Below, piece by piece: positions 26,899-33,816 of a stretch of DNA of 64,000 nucleotides. The stretch is from Protaetiibacter larvae (lineage in GTDB: Bacteria > Actinomycetota > Actinomycetes > Actinomycetales > Microbacteriaceae). Each line of letters starts with the position of its first letter. Positions within the stretch are counted from its first letter, which is position 1. A model generated the notes under the pieces. It had not been told where the DNA came from, made no database searches, and worked only from the letters and a program-made list of their open reading frames with translations. Made by a program: the position numbers and the translations under genes. The stretch covers positions 1,736,001 to 1,800,000 of the forward strand of contig NZ_CP043504.1 of the NCBI RefSeq assembly GCF_008365275.1, written 5' to 3'.

Positions 26899-28622
26899 GA
26901 CTTACCCCCTGTCGGGCTCGGCGTCGTGCGGTTGGGGATGCCGGTCACCATGTCGATGATGAAGTTCAGCGCCCAGAGTGCGAACCCCGCGAGAAGCAGC
27001 AGCGTGATGACTTGCTTCGCACCTGCCGCCCACGACGACCACTCGCACGTATTGATGTTCTCGCCGTCACCCCCGAGTGCGTCCCCGACGAGCACGCCAC
27101 ACCCCGGTGAGTAGGTGAACGCATCCGCACCGGCTGTTATGAGCGCTTGAAGGTCGCCAACCGCCGACGTCGACACCGCAGACTGGATCACATGGTGCCG
27201 GTCAAATCCATTTGCCGGCACGAATAGGCATTCGGCTAGGTGTCCGATCACTGCCGGAAGCCACGTGTAATCGCCCCAAGTGAGCGCCGGGAATCCGGCC
27301 CCGCAGACTTGATCCCAATCTGTGCCGTCCACGTAGGGCGGGTTCAGTAGCGCGTAACACTGAGGGTCATCCGGGTAGAGCCGACAGATCGTTTCCGTCG
27401 CACCGGCGTCAGGGTTCGCATAGCCACTGTGCTGCCGGAATCGATCAGCTGACCAGGTGTCTTGCCCACAGCCGTAGTCATCGGGGGAGTGGCCGGTGTA
27501 CGCGCACACCCAGAACTCGATCTCAACCAGGTATGGGCAATCCGATGACGTGAAGGTCGCGTCGCTTATACCAACGTCGCCTATCGCCGTCCACGACTGC
27601 GCGTCTCCGTCGACCAACTTTGGTGGCCCCTCCTGCCCTGCCGGCGCCCAGAAGCTCCCTGCCACCCACCGCAGCGACGAGTCCCACTCGTAGGTGATCG
27701 TCGGCTCGCCCGTGTACGTCTCCGAGCACCGGATGATCGTGTTCTCCCCGGACCGCACCATGGACGCGCCCGCGCCAGCGACGAACTGCGCTTCCTGCGT
27801 CCCGCCGAAATAACCCGTCCCCAGCTCGTACTCCGATGGACGCTCTGCCCACGACGTGACGCCGCTCTGGTATTGCAGACCGATACCCAGCAGTCGCGAC
27901 GGGAATCCCGGCATCGTGCCCGACGAGTGCGCTGCATCAAGCCGGAACCAGTGTGTCGTACCGGACGGGCAGGCGTGAGTGCTGCCCGGAGTATATGCAC
28001 CGCCCGCTCCGCCGACCGGGCCGCTGTAAGCATGGATCAGCGCATCGTTCCAACCGTTGCTGAAGCGCGCCGCTCCCGCATCCGGGCTCATGCTCGTCGC
28101 GTTCACGGGACGAGCGGGAGAGTCAATCCACAGCCAGTAGCTCGAGCTCGTTGTTCCCGAGACCGACAAGCAGACGTAGCGGTACGCGTGCCAAGTCGAA
28201 CTCGGACGCCACTCCTGGGTGAACGAGTCTTCAAGGATCGTCACGCACGTGACGTTCCCGCCGACCGTGATACACGTCGACCCCCAGATGGGTGCGGCAT
28301 CCTCGGGCCCGCCGTCGTCTTCGCCGTCCTCATCCGCATCGAGTTTCGGCACCGACAGATCTGTGACCTTGATCGGCACGTAAAGCAGTGACTCCGAAGT
28401 CCCCGCAATGGGTTGCCAGCATGGTTCCGCCAGACGTGCGTTGCGAAGCCGAACCGGCGTCGGATCCGTTGCCGAAGTACCGGACACGACGAAGTCGCGC
28501 GTATCCCAGCCGCCTACCGGCGCGGGCTCGGCGCAGCTAGTCATAGCAGAAGGCGGAACGCCCTCCGCTGGGAGGCCGCCGCTCACTGCGCCAGCCAGCA
28601 GAAGTGCTGCAATCGTGATCAT
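26895..28622 (-). CDS. Adsorption/tip protein candidate (pIII-like)
   Basis: A 575-residue secreted protein. Residues 1-20 form a signal peptide (MITIAALLLAGAVSGG). The ectodomain is long, rich in Cys, Trp, Ser, Thr and Gly, with acidic patches (DADEDGEDDGG). A C-terminal helix (ITLLLLAGFALWALNFIIDMV) ends in a short tail. Signal, Cys-rich ectodomain and C-terminal anchor match the plan of pIII, which binds the receptor and caps the virion. The ATG at 28622 has GGAG 8 nt upstream. Sequence similarity to known pIII cannot be claimed. Confidence 0.75.
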   Translation of the reverse strand: MITIAALLLAGAVSGGLPAEGVPPSAMTSCAEPAPVGGWDTRDFVVSGTSATDPTPVRLRNARLAEPCWQPIAGTSESLLYVPIKVTDLSVPKLDADEDGEDDGGPEDAAPIWGSTCITVGGNVTCVTILEDSFTQEWRPSSTWHAYRYVCLSVSGTTSSSYWLWIDSPARPVNATSMSPDAGAARFSNGWNDALIHAYSGPVGGAGGAYTPGSTHACPSGTTHWFRLDAAHSSGTMPGFPSRLLGIGLQYQSGVTSWAERPSEYELGTGYFGGTQEAQFVAGAGASMVRSGENTIIRCSETYTGEPTITYEWDSSLRWVAGSFWAPAGQEGPPKLVDGDAQSWTAIGDVGISDATFTSSDCPYLVEIEFWVCAYTGHSPDDYGCGQDTWSADRFRQHSGYANPDAGATETICRLYPDDPQCYALLNPPYVDGTDWDQVCGAGFPALTWGDYTWLPAVIGHLAECLFVPANGFDRHHVIQSAVSTSAVGDLQALITAGADAFTYSPGCGVLVGDALGGDGENINTCEWSSWAAGAKQVITLLLLAGFALWALNFIIDMVTGIPNRTTPSPTGGKS

Positions 28623-28693
28623 GGGGTGGACTCCGGTTGTCAAGGTGGATGGAGTGAGCCCCCGCACCATGCCGATGCGGGGGCTCGTGCCGC

Positions 28694-28861
28694 TCAGCGG
28701 CGGACGCCGAACTTGCGCGCGATGCCGAGGCCGATGCCGAGGACGGCGAGGGCTCCCAGCACCGGCCAGAACGTCTCGATGGCCTGCGGGATCGCAGCCG
28801 TGATGTCGGTCACGATGCTGCCGAACGCAGTCCAGATGCCCGTAGTCGTGGGCTCTTCCAT
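28694..28861 (-). CDS. Major coat protein candidate (pVIII-like)
   Basis: A 55-residue protein with an acidic N-terminus (MEEPTTTG), an amphipathic stretch with two Trp, a hydrophobic helix (VLGALAVLGIGLGI, about residues 34-47) and a basic C-terminus ending ARKFGVRR. This is the layout of mature filamentous-phage major coat. No separate signal peptide is seen. GGGAGGTGA sits before the ATG, the best ribosome site of the small genes, as expected for the most abundant virion protein. Confidence 0.8.
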   Translation of the reverse strand: MEEPTTTGIWTAFGSIVTDITAAIPQAIETFWPVLGALAVLGIGLGIARKFGVRR

Positions 28862-28863
28862 AT

Positions 28864-28968
28864 TCACCTCCCTCGTCTGCCGATGAGCAGGACGACGGCA
28901 CCGAACAGAAGCCCGACGCCGACACCCCACATGGCGGCTTCCCCGACCGCGGTCATGGCGGCGTCCAC
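28864..28968 (-). CDS. Small membrane peptide, extra to the Ff gene set
   Basis: A 34-residue peptide from a GTG at 28968 (30 residues from the ATG at 28956). One membrane helix (WGVGVGLLFGAVVLLIG) ends with GRRGR. The GTG overlaps the stop of the preceding small gene by one base. Ff phages have only pVII and pIX before pVIII, so this third peptide may be a further minor coat or an alternative coat. It is too short for family searches. Confidence 0.6.
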   Translation of the reverse strand: MDAAMTAVGEAAMWGVGVGLLFGAVVLLIGRRGR

Positions 28969-29069
28969 TACTGGCCCGTCATGGTCGCGAACACTCGCCG
29001 CGCTACGGCGACGAGGAGGATCGCGCCATGGAGCGCGATCCAGAGGTAGATGAAGTCGCCCAAGGTCAC
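28968..29069 (-). CDS. Minor coat candidate (pIX-like)
   Basis: A 33-residue peptide with helix FIYLWIALHGAILLVAVA and following Arg-Arg. The GTG start overlaps the previous stop (GTGA), and the size equals Ff pIX (32 residues). Position just before the coat gene supports a role in virion initiation with pVII. Assignment is by synteny. Confidence 0.65.
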   Translation of the reverse strand: MTLGDFIYLWIALHGAILLVAVARRVFATMTGQ

Positions 29070-29170
29070 AGCACCTTCGCGACGACGAGCGTCGAGAGCA
29101 TCGCGACCGCCCAGCCCGCCATGAACGCGGCGAGCCGGAGAAGATCGACATGCACCTCAACGAAGGACAT
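29066..29170 (-). CDS. Minor coat candidate (pVII-like)
   Basis: A 34-residue peptide with helix LLRLAAFMAGWAVAMLSTLVV, close to Ff pVII (33 residues). It begins 6 bp after the ssDNA-binding candidate and is coupled to the next gene through GTGA. Assignment is by synteny and size. Confidence 0.65.
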   Translation of the reverse strand: MSFVEVHVDLLRLAAFMAGWAVAMLSTLVVAKVL

Positions 29171-29176
29171 GGCCGA

Positions 29177-29512
29177 CTACTTCGCAGCGACCGGCTCGCG
29201 CACGAGCAGCGCGGCAGCGGAATCGATGTCGTCCGGGGTCGCGTAGCGCACCGCGCGGAAGTTCGCGCCCCACTCGTCCGACTCGCCGCAGTCCGCGATC
29301 AGGACCACCTGCTCGCCCTCCTCCGGGATGCGCAGGCCCGACGCGAGCGGGAACCGCACGTCCGGGGTCGCGTGCGCCGTCTGGAACAGCGTCACGTCGT
29401 ACCGCTCGACCTCACCGGTCGGCTTGTCGGCCACGTACCGCTGCTTCGGCTCCCGCGCGATCACCCGACCGGTGATCAGGACGACGGGGCGGCGCTTCTT
29501 GCTCAATGCCAT
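29177..29512 (-). CDS. Candidate phage ssDNA-binding protein (gene V position)
   Basis: A 111-residue basic-then-acidic protein with alternating strands (RRPVVLITGRVIA, RYDVTLFQ, EQVVLIADCGES), which could form an OB-like fold. In Ff phages gene V, and in CTX-type phages rstB, encodes the ssDNA-coating protein before the small coat genes. The ATG at 29512 has a perfect AGGAGG; the longer open frame upstream is Gly/Arg-rich and unlikely. Function is inferred from position. Confidence 0.6.
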   Translation of the reverse strand: MALSKKRRPVVLITGRVIAREPKQRYVADKPTGEVERYDVTLFQTAHATPDVRFPLASGLRIPEEGEQVVLIADCGESDEWGANFRAVRYATPDDIDSAAALLVREPVAAK

Positions 29513-29743
29513 AGGGACCTCCTGGATGAACGGGCCTTGTTGCCCGTACCCCCAGCCGATACCGCCGCAACAGCCGCGCCTACCCCCCGAAGTGCGCAAA
29601 CCAGGGGCTTGCGGCCAACCGCTACAGCGTGTTAAAGCCTCACCTTCCGCGGGCGCGCAACAACGCGAGCGGCGGCAGCGCCGAGCGGCCTACCACCCAG
29701 CCGTGAGGGAGCCCACATCAACCGTAGGGGGCTGATTAGGAAC

Positions 29744-29785
29744 GGGAGTTGCAATTTATACCCCCGTGTTACAGCACGGGGGTCG
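29744..29785 (+). repeat. Phage stem-loop block, main copy
   Basis: CCCCCGTG (29761-29768) and CACGGGGG (29775-29782) form a perfect 8-bp stem with loop TTACAG, directly after TTTATA. The block is repeated at 24875-24916. An AT-rich stretch next to a GC hairpin resembles a rolling-circle nick site, but this is inference. Confidence 0.65.
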
Positions 29786-30036
29786 AGCGATCACCTAACG
29801 AGAGCGATTCTCACCTGAGCGTGGTCGTGCCCAAGGGCACGAGGTTGCACTGCACTGCGCCCGCGTCAAGGGCGCTCCACGGCCACGCCCGTCGCTCCGG
29901 AGATGGTGCGGGAAGGAACTCCGTTCCTGTGCGGGTGAAGTCGTGGGGGAGGGGCGTGACCGCTCCGCGTCGCTACGCGATGCGCTGCGCGCCCCCTTGA
30001 CCCGTTCTCCGTTCCGTGCATCCGGGCGGGTATCCC

Positions 30037-30074
30037 GATGAAGCACCGGCATCTGGCGATGCCAGCACTTCATC
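30037..30074. repeat. Two-step hairpin before the rightward phage cassette
   Basis: GATGAAG pairs with CTTCATC (outer 7 bp) and GGCATC with GATGCC (inner 6 bp), separated by a 4x4 internal loop and closed by TGGC. It lies 26 nt before the 30100 start. It could be a packaging hairpin or an operator. Confidence 0.6.
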
Positions 30075-30099
30075 AGCATCCCCAACAGAAAGGATCATC

Positions 30100-30282
30100 A
30101 TGAACGAGACGACCATCTACACCAGCATCCACGCCCATGGTGCGCCCAAGTTCGAGCGCGTCGACGTCGCCACCCCCTACTACCGGGTGCACATCGGGAA
30201 CGCGACGATCTTCATCGGCGCCGCCGACCTGGGCGAATGGAATGCGGCACTCACCCGCGCCGAGCGCGAGGCCGCACGATGA
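30100..30282 (+). CDS. Phage small protein of unknown function
   Basis: A 60-residue protein with an ATG at 30100 after GAAAGGA. Predicted strands (TIYTSIHAH, FERVDV, YRVHIGNATIFIG) and a C-terminal helix (ADLGEWNAALTRAEREAAR) suggest a small alpha/beta domain. It leads a rightward cassette opposite the structural operon and couples to the next gene (ATGA). No family is recognised. Confidence 0.6.
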   Translation: MNETTIYTSIHAHGAPKFERVDVATPYYRVHIGNATIFIGAADLGEWNAALTRAEREAAR

Positions 30283-30374
30283 GCCGCCCCGACTACGGGC
30301 TACCCGTGCCCATCGACTTCGACGCGATCCCGACCGATCCGGCCCTCGACACCGAGCCCGACTGCTGCTCTTGA
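30279..30374 (+). CDS. Very short coupled phage ORF
   Basis: A 31-residue frame whose ATG overlaps the preceding stop. It is Pro/Asp-rich and ends with CCS. No family is known. The tight overlap and the gap to the next ribosome site support translation, but it may only be a coupling peptide. Confidence 0.4.
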   Translation: MSRPDYGLPVPIDFDAIPTDPALDTEPDCCS

Positions 30375-30400
30375 CTCTCACCCCGTTCGTAGGAGGAACA

Positions 30401-30805
30401 ATGCAACACCACGCCAAGCGCATCTCGCGCTCGATCCGCCGCACCCTGAAGGTGCACGCCCGCACCACCGCCACCGCGGTGAAGCTGCCCGATGCCGATG
30501 CCGCGATCATCGCGGACGTGCTCGATCACTTCGCCGCCACGACCGACGCGCCGCTCTACGTGCCCCTCTACCAGCGGCCCGCGATCACCTGGATGAACTG
30601 CGTCCGACACCTCTCAGGGCTGTACGAGATTCCCGAGGGGGACGGGACGCGGGTTCTCGAGGCCGCATCCGACGCGCTGGAGATCATGCCGTTCTGGCGG
30701 GTGATCGACCGCAGCGGGGGAGGGGCACGGTATCTGTCGTTCACCGGCGCTGAGCTTCAGCGCTTCGCCACGTACCTCGGGCAGGTGTATTCCAGTGGCC
30801 GCTGA
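30401..30805 (+). CDS. Phage protein, paralogue of the 25093 gene
   Basis: A 134-residue protein with a basic, helix-forming start (KRISRSIRRTLKVHARTT), then LPDADAAIIADVLDHFAA, a central helical region and YLSFTGAELQRFATYLGQV. AGGAGGA lies 4 nt before the ATG. The counterpart in the remnant shares the block order with roughly 45 percent identity by eye, so it comes from a related but different phage. The basic N-terminus would suit nucleic-acid binding; no known family is recognised. Confidence 0.65.
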   Translation: MQHHAKRISRSIRRTLKVHARTTATAVKLPDADAAIIADVLDHFAATTDAPLYVPLYQRPAITWMNCVRHLSGLYEIPEGDGTRVLEAASDALEIMPFWRVIDRSGGGARYLSFTGAELQRFATYLGQVYSSGR

Positions 30806-31007
30806 GCATCGTGACCGCGCCATGATGGCGATCCGCACCATCGAACGTCACGCGCTCAGACTCGCCACCGAGCCGCGTCGCGTCGCAGCTGAACGCACCC
30901 TCGACCTGCGCATCATCGAACGCCAGCTTGCCGCCCTCATCTTCGTGGCCGAGGTCGCGGCGACCGCTGATCAGCCGAGCGCGCGCCCGATGTCCGAGCC
31001 GATCTGA
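30795..31007 (+). CDS. Phage small helical protein
   Basis: A 70-residue frame from a GTG at 30795 that overlaps the end of the 30401 gene. It is Arg/Ala-rich and helical (AIRTIERHALRLA, RIIERQLAALIFVAEVAA). Its last 37 bases run convergently into the replication gene. No family is recognised, and it could be spurious, but the overlap pattern matches the compact phage layout. Confidence 0.45.
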   Translation: MAAEHRDRAMMAIRTIERHALRLATEPRRVAAERTLDLRIIERQLAALIFVAEVAATADQPSARPMSEPI

Positions 31008-31948
31008 CGCCAGATCAGGTCGCGATCCTCAGCGGTCGCGACCACGTGGCCCGCCCTTTCAAGGCGGGCCACTTCTGTTTCGAAACGACGAGTGAGCATC
31101 TTCCCGTACTGCCGCAGGAAGAACGACCAGGCCCGCTCATCATCACGCGGGCGATTGTGGCCCATGCCGACTTGCGACAAGTCGGAGGCGAACACGTCCG
31201 CGTGCAGCTGCTTCGCCCACAACGCCGTGCCCCACACCTCTTCGGGGGAGAGGCGGGCGACATCGTAGCGGGCCTGCTTCTGAGGTCGCACCTGCAACTC
31301 CAGACGCACCCAGCCCGGGTTGTACTTGTCCGCCTGATCGGGGAACGCCTTCCGCAGCTGCTTGCCCTTCTCGTAGAGCCGCGCGAGAACTGGCGACTTC
31401 ATCGAGCCGATGTACAGGGTGCGACCGTCCGGGTGTCCCTCCGCCTCGCGCAGCCAGTCACCGATGGTCGCGAGCTTCAGTGGCCGGCCGCGCCGGTCGC
31501 CGTTCGGCAGGTGGTCCGCGACGTTCACGCACATGTCGTACAGCCGCTGCCACGGCGCGCCGGTCTTGAAGTCGTAGGCCGCATCGACACGCGTCACCCC
31601 ATGATCCGGCCACAAGGCCCGCACCGCGGCCACGAACGGGGGAGTATCTTCGCCGGACGCCCACGCGTGCGGCCAGGCCTCTTCGTTGCCGCCGTAGACA
31701 ACCCGCGCGATCACGTTCCCATCACGCACAATCTCCGCGCCAGCCGTGTACCCGTGCAGACCGCGTGAGCGCCGATAGTCCGCACCGAGCCACCCCGCCA
31801 GCGACTCGATCACCACCAGCGGATTCTCATCGATCGATGCGGCGTACCAGTCGAAGCTCGCCTCGAACCGCTGCACCGAAGCTGCAGCCGCGTCACTCAG
31901 CATCGCCCTCAGCCGGTCAGCGACCCCGCCGCGAACCTCATCAGCCAC
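30971..31948 (-). CDS. Phage replication initiator (Rep_trans/RstA type)
   Basis: A 325-residue protein of the replication initiation factor group (Rep_trans), which includes RstA of CTX-type phages and plasmid initiators. Diagnostic blocks are LHGYTAGAEIV, VTRVDAAYDF (metal/strand motif), GRTLYIGSMKSPVLARLYEKGKQ (blocks TLYIGS and RLYEKGK) and GWVRLELQVRP. It would nick and start rolling-circle replication. The GTG at 31948 lies 42 bp from attachment core R, so in the circular form it would follow the Zot terminator. Confidence 0.85.
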   Translation of the reverse strand: MADEVRGGVADRLRAMLSDAAAASVQRFEASFDWYAASIDENPLVVIESLAGWLGADYRRSRGLHGYTAGAEIVRDGNVIARVVYGGNEEAWPHAWASGEDTPPFVAAVRALWPDHGVTRVDAAYDFKTGAPWQRLYDMCVNVADHLPNGDRRGRPLKLATIGDWLREAEGHPDGRTLYIGSMKSPVLARLYEKGKQLRKAFPDQADKYNPGWVRLELQVRPQKQARYDVARLSPEEVWGTALWAKQLHADVFASDLSQVGMGHNRPRDDERAWSFFLRQYGKMLTRRFETEVARLERAGHVVATAEDRDLIWRQIGSDIGRALG

Positions 31949-31989
31949 GGGGCATCACCGCCCCAAAGGTCAGGGGTGAGCGATACTCA

Positions 31990-32017
31990 GGCTGACATAA
32001 CCGTGATTATCAGAGTG
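31990..32017 (+). other. Xer/dif-like attachment site, right (site R)
   Basis: A 28-bp site laid out 11-6-11: GGCTGACATAA, CCGTGA, TTATCAGAGTG. In reverse it reads ...GATAA, six bases, TTATGTCA..., the plan of actinobacterial dif. Unlike L and M, both inner arms carry the ATAA/TTAT symmetry. It is therefore the likeliest rebuilt host-type site. Confidence 0.6.
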
Positions 32018-32049
32018 ATTCACGACCCCTCAATGGAGTCGTCGACGGC

Positions 32050-32718
32050 TCAGAAGTGACGGCCGGCCCGCCGCGCGTCCGGCACGGCGTAGGGGGTGAC
32101 CAGTTGCGGCTCGGCGGACTGGGGCGGGATGAGCGGCGGCGTGACGGGCGGCGGCGTGACGGGCAGCTGAGGCGCCTGCTGCAGCTGAGCGGGATCCTGC
32201 GGGGCGGGGATCTGAGGAAGAAGCGCCGGCGGCCCCGGGTGAGGCGGAGGAACGCTCGGGTACGCCGGCGCCACGGTGGCGGGACGCGGCAGGTGGCCCG
32301 GGTACTGCATGGCCGGTGTCGCGTAGGGGTTGGTCGAGGTCGGGCTGGCGCCGACGGGCGCGAGCGCGGCCTGCGGGAACGCGGTCACCGCGGCCGCGGG
32401 GCTCAAGAACTGGGCGGCCTGAGTGGCCGCCGCCGTGGGCGGCTCCTGCGCGATCGGTTCGGCGACGGCCGGCGGGGCGACGTTCTCGTCGGCGTCCGGC
32501 GGGGTCGCGAGCGATGCACGGGACCCGCGCTTCCCGCCCCGCCGCTGCGTGGACTCCCCCGGCGATGACGCGGCCGCACGGCGACGCTGATCGGCGGTCA
32601 GCGCGCTGAGGACGGCAGAGCGCACGACGAGCCAGAGAGCGAGCAGCCCCGCGACCGCCAGACCCGCTGTGATGGCGAGTTGCGTCAGAAACGCGGGGTC
32701 GAGCTCGGGCAGGCTCAT
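32050..32718 (-). CDS. Membrane-anchored proline-rich protein
   Basis: A 222-residue protein with one N-terminal helix (AITAGLAVAGLLALWLVV, about residues 13-30), then RSAVLSAL, a basic stretch and a long Pro/Ala/Gln-rich tail (residues 75-222). No family is recognised. The helix-LWxxVRSAV segment resembles the 68-residue phage-end ORF at 25712. It is the first gene right of attachment site R. It may be a host envelope protein, or cargo of a lost element. Confidence 0.6.
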   Translation of the reverse strand: MSLPELDPAFLTQLAITAGLAVAGLLALWLVVRSAVLSALTADQRRRAAASSPGESTQRRGGKRGSRASLATPPDADENVAPPAVAEPIAQEPPTAAATQAAQFLSPAAAVTAFPQAALAPVGASPTSTNPYATPAMQYPGHLPRPATVAPAYPSVPPPHPGPPALLPQIPAPQDPAQLQQAPQLPVTPPPVTPPLIPPQSAEPQLVTPYAVPDARRAGRHF

Positions 32719-32829
32719 AGCAAACAGAGTGGCCCCGTGTGTAGTCCCCCGGTATCCCGCGTTCGGGTGACGTACCGGCCCGCTCGGCGCGGATTTGTCC
32801 CCCGAAGTGCGCTCAGCGGCGCGCGGCGC

Positions 32830-33294
32830 TCAGCCCTGGAGCGAGGTGACGGCCTCGATGACGAGTGCGTGGTCCTTCGCGTCGGCAAGGCCCGAGACGG
32901 TCGCCGTGCCGACGATCGCCCCCGCCACGCGCAGCGGAACGCATCCCCCGGAGATCGCGTAGAGCGCGGGGTCGAGCCAGCCGAATCCGCCGTTCAGATC
33001 GTGGCGCACCCGGATGGCGAGGCTGCTCGTCGCGAACCGCGAGGTCGTGCGGATCTTGCGGGCGATCCAGTCGTCGTTGTCGGCGGTCGACCCGGGCAGC
33101 GCCGAGTGGAACACCAGCTGCTCGCCGAGCCGGACCTGGATCGCCACCCCGAGCTCCCGCTCGCGCGCCAGGCGGCGGATGGTGCGGCCGAGCTTCCAGG
33201 CCTCGTCATGACCGAAGCCGTCGAACCAGAGGGTGCGCTCTTCATGCTCGATCTGCTCGAGCAGCTGCTCGAGTTCGGCGCGGGACTCGGTCAC
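32830..33294 (-). CDS. UPF0303 family protein
   Basis: A 154-residue UPF0303/YBR137W-like protein (heme-binding HbpS-like fold). Typical blocks are LWFDGFGHDEAWKLG, KIRTTSRFATSSLAIR and ISGGCVPLRVAG; the opening is a helical EQLLEQIEHEE. The function is not established for bacterial members. It stands alone upstream of the Nudix gene on the same strand. Confidence 0.85.
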   Translation of the reverse strand: MTESRAELEQLLEQIEHEERTLWFDGFGHDEAWKLGRTIRRLARERELGVAIQVRLGEQLVFHSALPGSTADNDDWIARKIRTTSRFATSSLAIRVRHDLNGGFGWLDPALYAISGGCVPLRVAGAIVGTATVSGLADAKDHALVIEAVTSLQG

Positions 33295-33337
33295 GAAGAC
33301 TCCTCGGTGCTCGGCGTGAGGCGGTGGATCGCCCGGA

Positions 33338-33802
33338 TCAGGCGGTGCAGGACGGCAGTTGGCGGCGGATGAGCTCGATGAGCTCGGTCGGCTCGAAACG
33401 GGGGCGCTCGGCGAGCAGCTCCCCGAGGCTCCACCAACGATGCTCGAGCACGTCGACGCGCTCCTCGTCGGTCCAGTGGGCGTTCGACGGTTCGAAGCGG
33501 TCGGTCACCTGGCTGAAGAACTCGGCGTGCCCGGAGTCGTGGTCGGCGGAGTCCCACTCGACGTCGTAGTCGTGCGCCCACACGGGCGCTCCGAGGCTCT
33601 CGACCTCCAGCCCGGTCTCCTCGTAGAGCTCGCGGCGGGCGGCCTCCGCGAAGGTCTCACCCTCATCCACTCCCCCGCCGGGAGTCAGCCAGCGCGCGAC
33701 ACCGGAGCTGTCGGGTGCTGTGGTGAGGAACAGCAGCACGCGGTCGTCGCGGTCGAACAGGAGGACCCGGGACACCAGGCGGTGCCGATGTGCACTGACC
33801 AT
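33338..33802 (-). CDS. Nudix hydrolase
   Basis: A 154-residue nucleoside-diphosphate-X hydrolase. The complete Nudix box is present: G-GVDEG-E-TFAEAAR-RELYEETGL (about residues 43-65), with the metal-binding REL..EE residues. The substrate class cannot be told from this sequence. It lies between the SDR and UPF0303 genes, all on one strand. Confidence 0.92.
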   Translation of the reverse strand: MVSAHRHRLVSRVLLFDRDDRVLLFLTTAPDSSGVARWLTPGGGVDEGETFAEAARRELYEETGLEVESLGAPVWAHDYDVEWDSADHDSGHAEFFSQVTDRFEPSNAHWTDEERVDVLEHRWWSLGELLAERPRFEPTELIELIRRQLPSCTA

Positions 33803-33816
33803 GCCCAGACGCCCGC

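Larger units (their letters stand above)
29513..30099. other. Phage intergenic region (candidate origin and packaging signal)
   Basis: A gap of 587 bp between divergent transcription units, with no convincing ORF. It holds the 42-nt stem-loop block (29744-29785) and an inverted pair GTCAAGGGCGC (29865-29875) / GCGCCCCCTTGAC (29989-30001). It also holds a two-step hairpin at 30037-30074. Filamentous phages keep replication origins and the packaging hairpin in such a region. Promoters for the V-I operon and the rightward cassette should also lie here. Confidence 0.6.
25483..32001 (-). mobile_element. Integrated filamentous phage (inovirus), about 6.5 kb
   Basis: The unit between cores M and R spans 6508 bp. 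Read on the minus strand it carries a Rep_trans/RstA-type replication protein, an intergenic hairpin region, then an operon ordered V-VII-IX-(extra)-VIII-III-VI-I as in Ff phages, closed by a strong terminator. A divergent cassette of small genes lies between. There is no integrase, which fits XerCD use, and no secretin (pIV), which fits a host without an outer membrane. The size is typical of inoviruses. Confidence 0.88.

Noticed and set aside
24665-32017. Plasmid-type or ICE-type integrative element instead of a phage
   Set aside because: No integrase, relaxase, FtsK/TraB-like motor or partition gene is present, and the tight operon of coat-size membrane peptides plus a Zot ATPase fits filamentous phage only.
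29583-32812. Shared CCCCCGAAGTGCGC at about 29583 and 32799, as possible attachment repeats
   Set aside because: In sequence of this GC content, 14-base matches are expected by chance many times in 64 kb, and the copies are not at element ends, unlike the AT-rich GCTGACATAAC core.
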